From Flexivirga caeni (lineage in GTDB: Bacteria; Actinomycetota; Actinomycetes; Actinomycetales; Dermatophilaceae), in assembly GCF_003724155.1 (NCBI RefSeq), contig NZ_RJJQ01000004.1:180526-244525 (forward strand): 64,000 nt of DNA, given 5' to 3'. Below the pieces are notes generated by a model that saw only the letters and a program-made list of their open reading frames with translations, ran no database searches and had not been told where the DNA came from. Position 1 is the first letter of the stretch, and each line of letters begins with the position of its first letter. Of the stretch, positions 10,126 through 19,270 are shown one piece after another. The position numbers and the translations under genes were made by a program.

Positions 10126-10551
10126 TCAGGACGGTCCGCGACGGTCCGCGCGGACACCGGCTGTCGTGGGCGAATGGTGTCGGAGGAGGTCCACCAGGAC
10201 GGCTGCCTGACTGATGTCGGCGCTCTTGGTAGCCGTGAGCAGGGTGAGGGTTCCGTGGGTGGCGAGTTCGCGCAGGTGGGCAAGCGCGGCGCCGGATTCG
10301 GGCTGGTCGAGTTCGGCGCGGTAGCGGCGCGAGAACTCGGCAAAGCGCTCCGGGTCGTGGCCGTACCAGCGGCGCAGATCGGTGGACGGGGCGACCGCTT
10401 TGCACCACTCGTCGAGATGAGCCTGCTCTTTGCGCAGGCCACGGGGCCAGACTCGGTCGACCAGCACGCGGGTGCCGTCCGTGGCGGTTGGCGGATCGTA
10501 GACACGGGCGAGCCTGACGGCGTGGGGCCGGGCGGGCATGTCGGAACTCAC
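10126..10551 (-). CDS. DUF488 family protein
   Basis: 141 residues from GTG 10551, or 137 from ATG 10539. The DUF488 core is clear: RVYDPPTATDGTRVLVDRVW, PRGLRKE, then WYGHDPERFAEFSRRYRAEL and LTLLTATKS near the end. The family's biochemical role is unknown. GTG 10551 overlaps the stop of the upstream regulator (GTGA), so coupled translation favours that start. No ribosome site is visible at either start. Location between a regulator and a cupin protein suggests a stress-response unit, which is inference. Confidence 0.88.
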   Translation of the reverse strand: MSSDMPARPHAVRLARVYDPPTATDGTRVLVDRVWPRGLRKEQAHLDEWCKAVAPSTDLRRWYGHDPERFAEFSRRYRAELDQPESGAALAHLRELATHGTLTLLTATKSADISQAAVLVDLLRHHSPTTAGVRADRRGPS

Positions 10552-11273
10552 TGCGCGCGCGTGCCCGCACGAGGGCCGGTGGCAGTCTTGGTGAAACGGG
10601 CGACACAGAGGTTCGGCTCGACGAAGGGATCCAGGTGGGTTGCCTGGAGCGGAGCGTCGAGTTCGGCGAGCATGCCGCGCATGAGCCCGAGATGCAGGGT
10701 GCAGACCACTTCGCGGTGTTCCTCGGCAATCTCGCGGAACGGGCATTGACGTAGGAGGATCTGCCGCTCGCGCTGGACCGTCACGGCTTCGGGGGCGAAC
10801 CCCATCTCGTCGAGAAACCCGACCAGGTGGCGGGTCGCCGCGGACGCGTCGACGTGGTGGAACGGCGCCGGCCGGTCGGTGAGGAATCGGCCCCAGGCCT
10901 CACCGGCTTCCAGCGCGGCTCGGCCGGGCTGCTTGGTGCGGGTGGCCAGGTAACTGGTCAGGATCTCGGCCAGCAACCGGTAGCTGCGCTGTCCCGATCG
11001 AGGGCTGTCAGCGCTCGCGGTGTAGAGAGCCCGTGGCCGGCCCGGCAGTTCGCGTTGCTCGGTCTCGCGGTGGGCAAGGCCTTGCTCGACGAGTCCGTCC
11101 AGGTGGAATCGCGCCGTGTTCGGATGCAGCCCCAGTTGGTCGGCGATCTGGCCAACGGTGGCCGGTTCGGCTGCAGCTTGCAGCAGAGCGAGCACCTGGG
11201 TTCGCCGGTCACCGAGAACCGGTCCGGTCGGTGGGTCCGGCCGCATCAACTCCTGGCGTTCCATTCGTCGCAT
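10548..11273 (-). CDS. COG2345-type winged-helix regulator (SufR-like cysteine pattern)
   Basis: 241 residues. The N-terminal winged helix-turn-helix runs from DRRTQVLALLQAAAEPATVG through LGLHPNTARFHLDGLVEQG. The C-terminal part carries QCPFREIAEEHREVVC (two Cys 14 residues apart) and a third Cys in EPNLCVARF. In SufR relatives comparable cysteines bind an Fe-S cluster, so redox, iron or NO sensing is possible; this is inference. Start ATG 11273 is chosen with AAAGGG upstream; ATG 11264 is also possible. It is divergent from the acyl-CoA ligase and leads an operon with the DUF488 and cupin genes. Confidence 0.8.
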   Translation of the reverse strand: MRRMERQELMRPDPPTGPVLGDRRTQVLALLQAAAEPATVGQIADQLGLHPNTARFHLDGLVEQGLAHRETEQRELPGRPRALYTASADSPRSGQRSYRLLAEILTSYLATRTKQPGRAALEAGEAWGRFLTDRPAPFHHVDASAATRHLVGFLDEMGFAPEAVTVQRERQILLRQCPFREIAEEHREVVCTLHLGLMRGMLAELDAPLQATHLDPFVEPNLCVARFTKTATGPRAGTRAQ

Positions 11274-11397
11274 ATTTCCATATCCCTTTGGTAGAAACAA
11301 CGAAACCCGAACGGGCTCGTGCAAACGTTCTGTCGGGTTGCCATGCACTCGCGCCGAACCAGTGACGGATGCGGCCGGCATGTGCAACGCTCCGGTT

Positions 11398-13065
11398 ATG
11401 GACAGCACGATGCAGCGCACGCCCCTGCTGATCTCGACCCTCCTGCGCTACGGCGCCGAGGCCCACCCCCGCAGCGAGCTGATCACCTGGACCGGGTCCG
11501 GCGCGCGGCGGATCACCTACCGCGAGGTGGGCGCCAAGGCAGCTCAGCTCGCGCACGCGTTGCGCGGTATTGGCATCACCGGTGACCAGCGGGTCGGCAC
11601 CTTCATGTGGAACAACGCCGAGCACGTCATCGCCTATCTCGCGGTGCCGTCGATGGGTGCCGTGCTGCACGCGCTGAACATCAGGCTCTTCCCCGAGCAA
11701 CTGGCCTACGTCGCCCGGCACGGCGGCTCGGAGGTCGTGATCGTCGACGACTCGCTCGCCGAGTCGTTCAGCAAGCTGCTCCCGGCGCTGACCCGGGTCC
11801 GGCATGTCGTCGTCAACGGGCCGGTGCCGGCGGAGGTCCGCGATGCGCTCGCGGCCCCGGCCCACGTGGAGGCGGTCCACGACTGGGCGGAGTTCCTTGA
11901 CGGGCAACCGGAGACTTTCGAGTGGCCGGATGTCGACGAAAACGACGGCTGCGCAATGTGTTACACCTCGGGCACCACCGGCAGCCCGAAGGGCGTCGTC
12001 TACTCGCACCGCAGCAACTACCTGCACTCGCTGACCGCGGTGTCGATGCTGGGGATCGGGCAGCCCGACCGGCTGCTGATCGTGGTGCCGCTCTTCCACG
12101 CCAACGCCTGGGGTTATCCCTACTCCGCCATGATCAGCGGGGCGAGCCTGGTGCTGCCCGACCGCTACCTGCAGCCCGAGCCGCTCGCTCGGATGATCGC
12201 CGACCTCAAGGTCACCGGCGGCGCCGGTGTGCCGACCGTCTGGAACGGCTTGCTGCAGCAACTGGAGCACGAGCCGGTCGACGTCTCGAGCTGCCGGTTC
12301 CTGATGGTCGGCGGTGCTGCCGCCCCGCCGGCGATGCTGCGGGCCTTCCCGGAGAAGTTCGGCATCGAGATGGTGCAGGGCTGGGGTATGACGGAGATGT
12401 CTCCGGTCGGCAGCCTCGCTCTCGCGCCGGGAGATGTGGCTCCGGACTCCCCGGACTACTGGCGCTACCGCGAGTCGCAGGGCCGGCTGCTGTGCGGCGT
12501 CCAGGGCCGACTGGCCGGGCCGGACGGTTCGCTGCAGCCCGCCGACGGCGAGTCGGTGGGTGAGCTGGAGGTCCGCGGGCCGTGGATCACCGGCTCCTAT
12601 TATGCGAACGGTTCGGAGAGCGAGGCCGAACTCGCCGACATGGCAAGCAAATTCGACGACGGCTGGTTGCGCACCGGAGATGTGGGGTCGCTGACCGACG
12701 ACTCCTACCTGGTGCTCACCGACCGGGCGAAGGACGTCATCAAGTCGGGCGGCGAGTGGATCAGCTCGGTCGACCTCGAGAACGCCATCATGGGGCACCC
12801 GGACGTGCTCGAGGCGTCGGTCATCGGCATACCGGACGACAAGTGGCAGGAGCGGCCGCTGGCGACGGTGGTGCTGAAGGAGGGCGCGACCGCGACGGCC
12901 GGTGACCTGCGCGCATATCTCGCCGGCAAGGTCGCGCGCTGGCAGCTGCCGGACAAGTGGGCGGTGATCGACGAAGTGCCCAAGACCAGCGTCGGCAAGT
13001 TCGACAAGAAGACCCTGCGGCAGCGCTTCGCGGACGGTGCGTTGGAGGTTCGCGAGGTGGACTGA
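11398..13065 (+). CDS. Fatty acyl-CoA ligase (AMP-forming)
   Basis: Activates a medium- or long-chain fatty acid to acyl-CoA through an acyl-AMP; 555 residues. ANL-superfamily motifs appear in order: YTSGTTGSPKGVVYSH (phosphate loop), GWGMTEMSP, DGWLRTGDVG, RAKDVIKSGGEWISSVDLEN (hinge) and the C-terminal catalytic Lys in PKTSVGKFDKKTLR. The chain-length preference cannot be read from sequence. ATG 11398 lacks a ribosome site and may be leaderless; ATG 11410 is an alternative. The position just before ksgA recalls a mycobacterial neighbour of that gene. Confidence 0.9.
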   Translation: MDSTMQRTPLLISTLLRYGAEAHPRSELITWTGSGARRITYREVGAKAAQLAHALRGIGITGDQRVGTFMWNNAEHVIAYLAVPSMGAVLHALNIRLFPEQLAYVARHGGSEVVIVDDSLAESFSKLLPALTRVRHVVVNGPVPAEVRDALAAPAHVEAVHDWAEFLDGQPETFEWPDVDENDGCAMCYTSGTTGSPKGVVYSHRSNYLHSLTAVSMLGIGQPDRLLIVVPLFHANAWGYPYSAMISGASLVLPDRYLQPEPLARMIADLKVTGGAGVPTVWNGLLQQLEHEPVDVSSCRFLMVGGAAAPPAMLRAFPEKFGIEMVQGWGMTEMSPVGSLALAPGDVAPDSPDYWRYRESQGRLLCGVQGRLAGPDGSLQPADGESVGELEVRGPWITGSYYANGSESEAELADMASKFDDGWLRTGDVGSLTDDSYLVLTDRAKDVIKSGGEWISSVDLENAIMGHPDVLEASVIGIPDDKWQERPLATVVLKEGATATAGDLRAYLAGKVARWQLPDKWAVIDEVPKTSVGKFDKKTLRQRFADGALEVREVD

Positions 13066-13086
13066 GCGTGCCGTTAGAGTCGGCGG

Positions 13087-13944
13087 GTGACCGAAGACGC
13101 CGCCGCCCTGCTGACTGCGCCGCTGGTCCGCGAGCTCGCCGGCAGCCTGGGCGTGCGGCCGACCAAGCAGTGGGGCCAGAACTTCGTCATCGACCCCAAC
13201 ACCGTCCGCAAGATCGTGCGGCTCGCGGGAGTCGGGCGGAGGGACAGCGTCGTGGAGGTCGGCCCGGGCCTGGGCTCGCTGACGCTGCCGCTGCTGGACG
13301 CGGCGGCACATGTCACCGCGGTCGAGGTCGACCCGCGCCTTGCCAAGCAACTGCCGCGCACCGTCGGGCAACTCGCGCCGCAGCTGAGCGACCGGTTGCG
13401 CGTCATCCAGCAGGACGCGATGGCGGTCACCGAGCTGCCCGACCCGCAGCCGGTCGCCCTCGTTGCCAACCTGCCCTACAACGTCGCGGTCCCGGTCGTG
13501 CTGTCCTTCCTCGCGCGGTTTCCGTCGCTGCAGCGCGTGCTGGTGATGGTGCAGTTGGAGGTCGCCGAGCGCCTCGCGGCCGCGCCCGGCAGCAAGGTCT
13601 ACGGAGTCCCGAGCGTCAAGGCCGCCTGGTATGCCGACGTGCGGCTGGCCGACCGCGTCGGGCGCAGCGTGTTCTGGCCGGCACCCAACGTCGACTCCGG
13701 TCTGGTGTCGATGACCCGCCGTGATCCGCCGCAGACCGCGGCGAGCCGGGAGGATGTCTTCGCGTGCGTTGACGCGGCGTTTGCGGCCCGGCGCAAGACG
13801 CTGCGCGCGGCGCTCGCACCGTGGGCAGGGTCGCCCCAGGAGTCCGAGCGCATCGTGCGGGCGGCGGGTGTCGACCCGTCGTTGCGCGGGGAGCGGCTGA
13901 CGATCGGGCAGTTCGCGGCGATTTCGGCGCAGCGCATAGGGTGA
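13087..13944 (+). CDS. rsmA: 16S rRNA (adenine(1518)-N6/adenine(1519)-N6)-dimethyltransferase KsgA
   Basis: Dimethylates two adjacent adenines in the 16S rRNA 3' hairpin late in small-subunit assembly; 285 residues. [11 protein letters not shown], the SAM-binding loop [10 protein letters not shown], the acidic EVD and the catalytic motif NLPYNVAVP are all present, as is [10 protein letters not shown] near the C-terminus. It starts with GTG 21 bases after the ligase gene. The stop overlaps the run-in to ispE, giving the common actinobacterial ksgA-ispE pair. Confidence 0.96.
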   Translation: MTEDAAALLTAPLVRELAGSLGVRPTKQWGQNFVIDPNTVRKIVRLAGVGRRDSVVEVGPGLGSLTLPLLDAAAHVTAVEVDPRLAKQLPRTVGQLAPQLSDRLRVIQQDAMAVTELPDPQPVALVANLPYNVAVPVVLSFLARFPSLQRVLVMVQLEVAERLAAAPGSKVYGVPSVKAAWYADVRLADRVGRSVFWPAPNVDSGLVSMTRRDPPQTAASREDVFACVDAAFAARRKTLRAALAPWAGSPQESERIVRAAGVDPSLRGERLTIGQFAAISAQRIG

Positions 13945-13949
13945 CGGGC

Positions 13950-14879
13950 ATGGAAGTGACGTCCACGGCCCCGGTGACGGCACGCGTGCCGGCCAAGGTC
14001 AACCTCGAGCTACGCGTCGGGCCGCTCGAGGATGACGGATTTCACTCTCTCTCAACGGTTTTCCACGCTGTCGACATCCATGACGAGGTCAGTGTGCGTG
14101 CCGCGGACCAGTGGTCGGTCACCACGACCGGGGTGGGTGAGGACCTGGTGCCGGACGACGACACCAACCTCGCGCTGCGCGCGGCGCGGCTCCTGGCCAC
14201 TCGCGTCGGCACCGACGACTGCCTCGCGATCGAGGTCGTCAAGCGAATCCCGGTCGCCGGCGGTATGGCGGGCGGCTCCGCCGACGCCGCGGCCGCGCTG
14301 GTGGCCGTCGACGCCTTCTGGGCGACCGGATTCAGCCCGCGGGAGCTGCAGGACATGGCGGCCCGGCTCGGCAGTGACGTGCCGTTCGCGTTGGAGGGCG
14401 GCACCGCGCTCGGGTCCGGTCGCGGCGAGCACCTGGTGCCGGTGCTGACCCGTGGCACGTTCAACTGGGTCTTCGCGCTGCACCATGAGGGACTGTCCAC
14501 CCCGGCCGTCTATGCCGAATGCGACCGGTTGCGCGGCAACCGGGCCGTGCCGGAGCCGGCTCCGAACGCCGCGCTGATGGCCGCGCTGCGTGCCGGCGAC
14601 GTCGATGCCCTCGCGGCCAACCTCTACAACGACCTGCAGGACGCCGCCTGCACGCTGATGCCCCGGCTGACCGAGACCATGACGACCGGCCTCGCAAGCG
14701 GTGCGCTCGGAGCGATCGTCTCCGGGTCCGGCCCGACGGTCGCCTTCCTGTGCGCCGACCGCACGTCCGCTCTCGATCTGATGGTGACGCTGTCGGCCAG
14801 CAACATCTGCGACGAAGTGGTCAGCGCGAGCGGGCCGGTGCACGGCGCGCACCTGATGCACGACCTGCGGCGCCGATGA
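13950..14879 (+). CDS. ispE: 4-diphosphocytidyl-2-C-methyl-D-erythritol kinase IspE
   Basis: GHMP-family kinase of the non-mevalonate isoprenoid pathway that phosphorylates CDP-ME; 309 residues. The N-terminal AKVNLELRVG, the ATP loop PVAGGMAGGSADAAAAL and the C-terminal SGSGPTVAFL are diagnostic. ATG 13950 has AGGGTGA 5 bases upstream and is preferred over GTG 13941, which overlaps the ksgA stop. Confidence 0.95.
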   Translation: MEVTSTAPVTARVPAKVNLELRVGPLEDDGFHSLSTVFHAVDIHDEVSVRAADQWSVTTTGVGEDLVPDDDTNLALRAARLLATRVGTDDCLAIEVVKRIPVAGGMAGGSADAAAALVAVDAFWATGFSPRELQDMAARLGSDVPFALEGGTALGSGRGEHLVPVLTRGTFNWVFALHHEGLSTPAVYAECDRLRGNRAVPEPAPNAALMAALRAGDVDALAANLYNDLQDAACTLMPRLTETMTTGLASGALGAIVSGSGPTVAFLCADRTSALDLMVTLSASNICDEVVSASGPVHGAHLMHDLRRR

Positions 14880-14913
14880 GTCGGCACCGTCATACCGGAA
14901 CGAAGACTGTCTG

Positions 14914-16719
14914 ATGCCCAATCTGCTTTCCGCTGAGTCGATTTCGCTTGCCCTCGGCACCAACCAAGTGCTCGACGGGGTCTCGCTCGGTGTCGGCACC
15001 GGCGACCGCATCGGGGTCGTCGGACGCAACGGCGGGGGCAAGTCGACACTGCTGCGGGTGCTTGCCGGCACGCAGCTGATCGACTCCGGCCGGGTGACGC
15101 GGGTGGGCGGCCTGACAACCGGCATGCTGAGCCAGGACGACCGGCTCGATCCCGAGGCAACCGTCGGTGCGGCAGTGCTGGGCGACCGCGCCGAGCACGA
15201 ATGGGCGGGCGATCCGCGCATCCGCGATGTCCTCGGCGGGTTGCTGGGTGGCGTGACCTTCGCCGCGATCGGTGGTCCGGACGCGATCGTCGGCACCAAG
15301 TCCGGTGGCGAGAGGCGGCGAATCGCGTTGGCGCAGTTGCTGATCGACGACCCAGACTTGTTGCTGCTCGACGAGCCGACCAACCATCTCGACGTCGAGG
15401 GCGTGCAGTGGCTGGCCGAGCACCTGGTGCGCCGCCGGGCCCGGCCGGACAATGCGTTCGTCACGATCACCCACGACCGCTGGTTCCTGGACGCGGTCGC
15501 CGAGCACACTTGGGAGGTCGTCGACGGGCGGGTCGAGCAGTATGACGGGGGCTACGCGGCATACGTGCTCGCCAAGAGCGAACGTGCCCGCGTCGCCGCG
15601 GCCACCGAGGACCGGCGGCAGAATCTGCTGCGCAAGGAGCTCGCCTGGCTGCGGCGGGGCGCTCCGGCGCGCACCTCGAAGCCGCGATTCCGCATCGACG
15701 CCGCCAACGAGCTGATCAAGGGCGAGCCGGACCCCCGCGACGAGGTGGCCCTGGTGCGGTTTGCCACGACCCGGCTCGGCAAGGACGTGATCGACCTGAT
15801 CGACGCGACGGTCGAGGTGGGCGGCCGGCGGATCCTGGACAAGCAGACGTGGCGGCTCGCGCCGGGGGAGCGCACCGGCATCGTCGGCGTCAACGGCGCG
15901 GGCAAGTCGACCGTGCTGCGGGCGATCGAGGGCAGCCAGCCGCTGACCGCAGGCAAGCGCAAGCAGGGTCGCACCGTCGAGCTGGCGTTCCTGACCCAGG
16001 AAGTGCGCGAGCTGGACGCGTATGACGGGCAGCGTGTCATCGACGCGATCACCGAGGTGAAGAGCTTCATCATGCTGGGCGGCAAGGAGGTCTCCGCGTC
16101 GTCCCTCGCGAAGCGGCTGGGCTTCTCGGGTGCCCGGCAGCAGACGCGGGTCGGTGACCTGTCCGGTGGTGAACGACGCCGGTTGCAGCTGCTGCGGCTG
16201 CTGATGACCGAGCCCAATGTGCTGCTGCTCGACGAGCCGACCAACGACCTGGACATCGAGACGCTGACCTCGCTGGAGGACGTGCTCGACGGCTGGGCCG
16301 GCACGCTGATCGTCGTGTCCCACGACCGTTACCTGCTGGAGCGGATGTGTGACCGGCAGGTCGCGTTGCTGGGTGACGGGCGCATCCGGGAGCTGCCCGG
16401 AGGGGTTGAGCAATATCTCGAATTGCGTGCCGCTGCAACGGTTTCTGTGGCTCCGCAACCCGCTGCGACGGTGCCGGCGCCCGAGGCCCGATCGGCGGTC
16501 AGCGCCGCGGAACAGCGTGACGCGCGCAAGGAGATGGGGCGCATCGAGCGCACGCTGAGCAAGCTGGCCGACCAGGAGGAGAAGCTGCACGACGCCCTGG
16601 TCGAAGCCGCCACCGACCCTGCTCGCGCGACCGAGCTGGACGGCCAGTTGCGCGCCATACATGTGCAGCGCGAGGAGATCGAGGAACGCTGGCTGGAGCT
16701 GTCCGAGCTGGTGGAGTGA
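14914..16719 (+). CDS. ABC-F family ATPase (Uup-like)
   Basis: Soluble tandem ABC protein of 601 residues with no membrane segments. ABC-F proteins act on the ribosome E site or in translation and ribosome quality control. Walker A motifs are GRNGGGKST (residues 37-45) and GVNGAGKST (about 325-333). Each half has an SGGERRR signature and an LLLDEPTN Walker B, with the inter-domain linker between. The last 70 residues form a charged coiled coil (MGRIERTLSKLADQEEKLHD), as in Uup rather than EttA. A role in antibiotic resistance cannot be inferred. Confidence 0.92.
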   Translation: MPNLLSAESISLALGTNQVLDGVSLGVGTGDRIGVVGRNGGGKSTLLRVLAGTQLIDSGRVTRVGGLTTGMLSQDDRLDPEATVGAAVLGDRAEHEWAGDPRIRDVLGGLLGGVTFAAIGGPDAIVGTKSGGERRRIALAQLLIDDPDLLLLDEPTNHLDVEGVQWLAEHLVRRRARPDNAFVTITHDRWFLDAVAEHTWEVVDGRVEQYDGGYAAYVLAKSERARVAAATEDRRQNLLRKELAWLRRGAPARTSKPRFRIDAANELIKGEPDPRDEVALVRFATTRLGKDVIDLIDATVEVGGRRILDKQTWRLAPGERTGIVGVNGAGKSTVLRAIEGSQPLTAGKRKQGRTVELAFLTQEVRELDAYDGQRVIDAITEVKSFIMLGGKEVSASSLAKRLGFSGARQQTRVGDLSGGERRRLQLLRLLMTEPNVLLLDEPTNDLDIETLTSLEDVLDGWAGTLIVVSHDRYLLERMCDRQVALLGDGRIRELPGGVEQYLELRAAATVSVAPQPAATVPAPEARSAVSAAEQRDARKEMGRIERTLSKLADQEEKLHDALVEAATDPARATELDGQLRAIHVQREEIEERWLELSELVE

Positions 16720-16803
16720 CTGCGACCCCTTCCTCGCCGAATGGTGGCTCGCTCGGGTCGTAGACTGAGCCGTCGGGCAGCGACAGATTGGGGGCTCGTC
16801 GGA

Positions 16804-17751
16804 ATGGCGCAGATCTCTCGCCGCGAGGCATTCGGGTGTATGGCGGGTGGCGTCGGTATGGCGCTGCTCACCGGCTACAGTGCATCAGCGCATGCCCGCT
16901 CCGCGCCGGTGACGAGGTCGGTGCGCCCGACGGTTACTGACCCGGCAGCAATTGCGGCTGAAAGTGTTCCCGAGACGCCGTCGGCGCGACTGGCTGCGAG
17001 CGGGCTGGATCAGGTGGTGCCGCTCGGTGCCGGTATGACCGCGAAGACCGTGGAGAACACAGTAGCGATCGGGAGCCGGCCGGCTGCCGTTGTCGACACC
17101 ATCGCTTCCTTGGCCGACGAGTTCGGTGCGCAGGCGGCGGGTCTGGTGGGCCGCGCTGAGGCCCACCCAATCCTGATGCTGGTGCCATCGACCGCGCGCG
17201 AGTTCCAAGTCTGGCTGGATGCCGGAGCCGCCAGTCTCACGGAGGTTGCGGGCGTCACGGTGACTCCGCTGTCACCGCAGCTGCCGTGGGTCGTGCTCAA
17301 CCCGAACATCGATGCTGCGACGACCACAGCAGCAGGAGGGCACCATCTGTCGTTCGAGCACACCATCGCGCACGAGGTGTTCCACGCGGTCACTCTGCCC
17401 AGCGGTGATCAGACCGCTCCGCGCTGGCTCATCGAAGGTGCTGCCGAGTGGGCGTCCACAGCGCTGACGGGCACAGTGGAGCGGAAGCCGGCCAGGCGCC
17501 CTTACCTTCCGACCGAAACGCAGCTGTACGCACCGGCCACGGGGTATGACGCCTACTTCTTCGCTGAATGGTTCGTCGCCTACCTCATGAAGCGGGATCT
17601 GGGCGCAGGTATTGATTTCTACAACAAGGCCATCACGTCCCCAGCTCGTGAGACGAGCCCCCTCGCACGGAAATACTTCGGTAGGTCGCTGGAGCAACTG
17701 AAGCGACAGTGGCTGGCCGACTATGACGCCGAGACTGCAGGCCTTGACTAG
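16804..17751 (+). CDS. Secreted zinc metalloprotease (peptidase MA-like), Tat signal
   Basis: 315 residues. The N-terminus has a twin-arginine signal SRREAFG followed by a hydrophobic run ending near SASAHA, so it is probably exported folded. The zinc site HEVFH (residues 190-194) is followed by Glu in IEGAAEW (E211), a gluzincin arrangement like the peptidase MA family. Between them is QTAPRWL, typical of that group. The C-terminal part (YDAYFFAEWFVAYLM) is the helical subdomain. ATG 16804 is chosen because it sits directly before the Tat motif. The substrate is unknown. Confidence 0.82.
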   Translation: MAQISRREAFGCMAGGVGMALLTGYSASAHARSAPVTRSVRPTVTDPAAIAAESVPETPSARLAASGLDQVVPLGAGMTAKTVENTVAIGSRPAAVVDTIASLADEFGAQAAGLVGRAEAHPILMLVPSTAREFQVWLDAGAASLTEVAGVTVTPLSPQLPWVVLNPNIDAATTTAAGGHHLSFEHTIAHEVFHAVTLPSGDQTAPRWLIEGAAEWASTALTGTVERKPARRPYLPTETQLYAPATGYDAYFFAEWFVAYLMKRDLGAGIDFYNKAITSPARETSPLARKYFGRSLEQLKRQWLADYDAETAGLD

Positions 17752-18126
17752 ACGTGCGAACGTCGAGAACCGTTGGCGTCAGGACAGTTTCATCCCGACC
17801 GTCGCAGGGTTGACGCCGTTGTCGTTCAATGCGGCGGTCCAGATCGTCTTCCCGGCCCGCCCGTTGAGGCAGTGGCAGACGCGGGCGGTTCGTGCGATTC
17901 AGCGGCTCGCTGAGGCTGGATTGGCTGGTATATCTTGTTGATGACGCCCCGGTGGAGCGCTGGCCTTGGCGATAGGGCTACATCTCGCCGGGGCTTTGAC
18001 ATTCCTAAAACCGGATTTGTTGAGGAGTGACGTGACCGACCCAGAACGCCGTAACACGGGCGCATGGGTCGAGACCTGGCTCGCCGAGCCGAGGTCCGCT
18101 CGCTACCCGACCGAAGCCGCTGGTAA
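17752..18126. other. Non-conserved decayed stretch with possible gene scraps
   Basis: No convincing gene fills this stretch. A minus-strand open frame, 17779-17898, ends in a sensible-looking C-terminus (KTIWTAALNDNGVNPATVG) but lacks any beginning. GCCCCGG at 17945 and CCGGGGC at 17988 could pair across a long loop. TTGACA at 17997-18002 is a possible -35 box with no clear -10. Together with the truncated deacetylase that follows, this looks like a site of gene loss. Confidence 0.4.
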
Positions 18127-18169
18127 GAAGACCAGCCGTGTCGATGGGGAACGGTCGATGGCTACATAG
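18032..18169 (+). CDS. Hypothetical 45-residue protein
   Basis: Small open frame starting at GTG 18032 with a good GAGGAG ribosome site just upstream. The product is hydrophilic (VTDPERRNTGAWVETWLAEP at its start) and is not recognised. It overlaps the open end of the truncated deacetylase in another frame. It may be a genuine small gene or a remnant. Confidence 0.3.
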   Translation: MTDPERRNTGAWVETWLAEPRSARYPTEAAGKKTSRVDGERSMAT

Positions 18170-18684
18170 GCCGCTACTTCAACCACAATCCGCGGTTCAT
18201 GCGGGTGGGGACGTGCTTCACTGATGACGTGGGAGCGCGGGCGGCCGCGTTGATGGGCCAGGAGCTGGTCAGCTTCGCGATCAACGGCGACGCGGGCTCG
18301 ACCTACCCGGCCGGCACGGTCTGCACCGAGGCGTGCACGGCCTCGCCTGGTGACATCGTCATCAGCCATATGAACCGTCCCGGTGGGGGCACCGCACCCG
18401 GCTATGCGCGCAAGGTTCCTGCACTGAAGGCCCGCGGGTACAAATTCCGCACGCTGAGCCAGGTCATCGGCGCCACAACCAGCCCGCCGACATCCTGGGT
18501 CACCATCGAGTACGGCAGCCAGGGCGCCGAGGCCGTCGGGGTGCAGCGGGTGTTGCACCTCACTGCCGACGGCATCTTCGGGCCGATCACCCAAGCCGCT
18601 GTCAAGGCATATCAGGGCAGCCACCACTCGGTCCCCGACGGCATCGTCGGTCCGCTCACTGCGCACACCATGGGGTTGGCGTGA
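18127..18684 (+). pseudogene. Polysaccharide deacetylase C-terminal fragment with peptidoglycan-binding domain
   Basis: The frame opens after a TAA at 18124-18126 with deacetylase-like sequence (WGTVDGYIGRYFNHN) and has no start codon before ATG 18199. SPGDIVISHMNRPGGGTAPG and ARGYKFRTLSQV match the C-terminal half of actinobacterial NodB-fold deacetylases. The final 55 residues (VGVQRVLHLTADGIFGPITQ) form a peptidoglycan-binding-1 domain. The N-terminal metal-binding Asp and His-box region is absent from the upstream sequence in all frames I checked. This is therefore a 5'-truncated gene, although an ORF from 18199 could still be translated. Confidence 0.75.
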
Positions 18685-18711
18685 CCGGAGTCCACACTGA
18701 CCGGTCGCGGC

Positions 18712-19218
18712 TCAGTCGCTCGCGGTTTCCACCGCCGAGAGCAGCATGCGCAAGGAGGCGGCGAGCGCCGACCGGTTGCGCTGGGGCAGGTGTTCGAGGA
18801 TGGCGCGTTCGTGCTCGAGCAGCTCGGTCATCGCCGAGTCGACGGTGTCCCGGCCCGCGGGGGTGAGCCGGACCAACACGCCACGCCGGTCGTTGGGGGC
18901 CGGGTGCCGCTCGACGAAGCCGCGCCCGGCCAGCCGGTCGACGCGGTTGGTCATCGTGCCGCTGGTGACCAGCGTCTGCTGCACGAGGGCGCCTGGCGAG
19001 AGTTCGTATGGCGGGCCGATGCGCCGCAACGCGGACAAGACGTCGAACTCCCAGCCTTCGAGCCCGTGGTCGGCAAAAGCGCGTCCGCGTGCCTGGTCGA
19101 GCAGCCGCGCCAGCCGAGAGACCCGCGAAAGCACTTGCAACGGCTCGACATCCAGATCGGAGCGCTCGCGGCGCCAGGCATCGACGATCTGGTCGACCTC
19201 GTCGCGTTCTCCCGCCAT
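18712..19218 (-). CDS. MarR-family regulator, probable TamR
   Basis: 168 residues (170 if GTG 19224 is used). The winged-helix core contains LEGWEFDVLSALRRIGPP, LVTSGTMTNRVDRLAGRGFV and the wing RHPAPNDRRGVLVRLTPAG. It is divergent from a trans-aconitate methyltransferase gene, with two copies of a palindrome between them. In Streptomyces the MarR/PecS protein TamR controls the divergent tam gene and responds to citrate-type ligands. The same arrangement here supports a TamR role by analogy. Confidence 0.88.
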   Translation of the reverse strand: MAGERDEVDQIVDAWRRERSDLDVEPLQVLSRVSRLARLLDQARGRAFADHGLEGWEFDVLSALRRIGPPYELSPGALVQQTLVTSGTMTNRVDRLAGRGFVERHPAPNDRRGVLVRLTPAGRDTVDSAMTELLEHERAILEHLPQRNRSALAASLRMLLSAVETASD

Positions 19219-19238
19219 ACCCACAGTCTACTCGCGAG

Positions 19239-19256
19239 TTTCTTGACATCGAGACA
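19239..19256. promoter_or_regulatory. MarR operator copy 1 (imperfect)
   Basis: TTTCTTGACATCGAGACA is an imperfect version of the perfect palindrome at 19265-19282, differing at 4 of 18 positions. It covers the -35 box of the tam promoter. The two operator centres are 26 bases apart. Confidence 0.65.
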
Positions 19257-19270
19257 ACCGGATGTATCTT
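19243..19270 (+). promoter_or_regulatory. Predicted tam promoter
   Basis: TTGACA at 19243-19248 and TATCTT at 19265-19270 are separated by 16 bases. Operator copy 1 covers the -35 box and operator copy 2 covers the -10 box, so a bound MarR protein would block polymerase. Confidence 0.6.

Noticed and set aside
11209..13983. 924-residue minus-strand open frame over the acyl-CoA ligase and ksgA
   Set aside because: Spans two clear plus-strand genes and has no recognisable motif; a compositional artefact.
17826..18065. Minus-strand 79-residue open frame
   Set aside because: No ribosome site, no hydrophobic core, no motif; sits in a decayed region.
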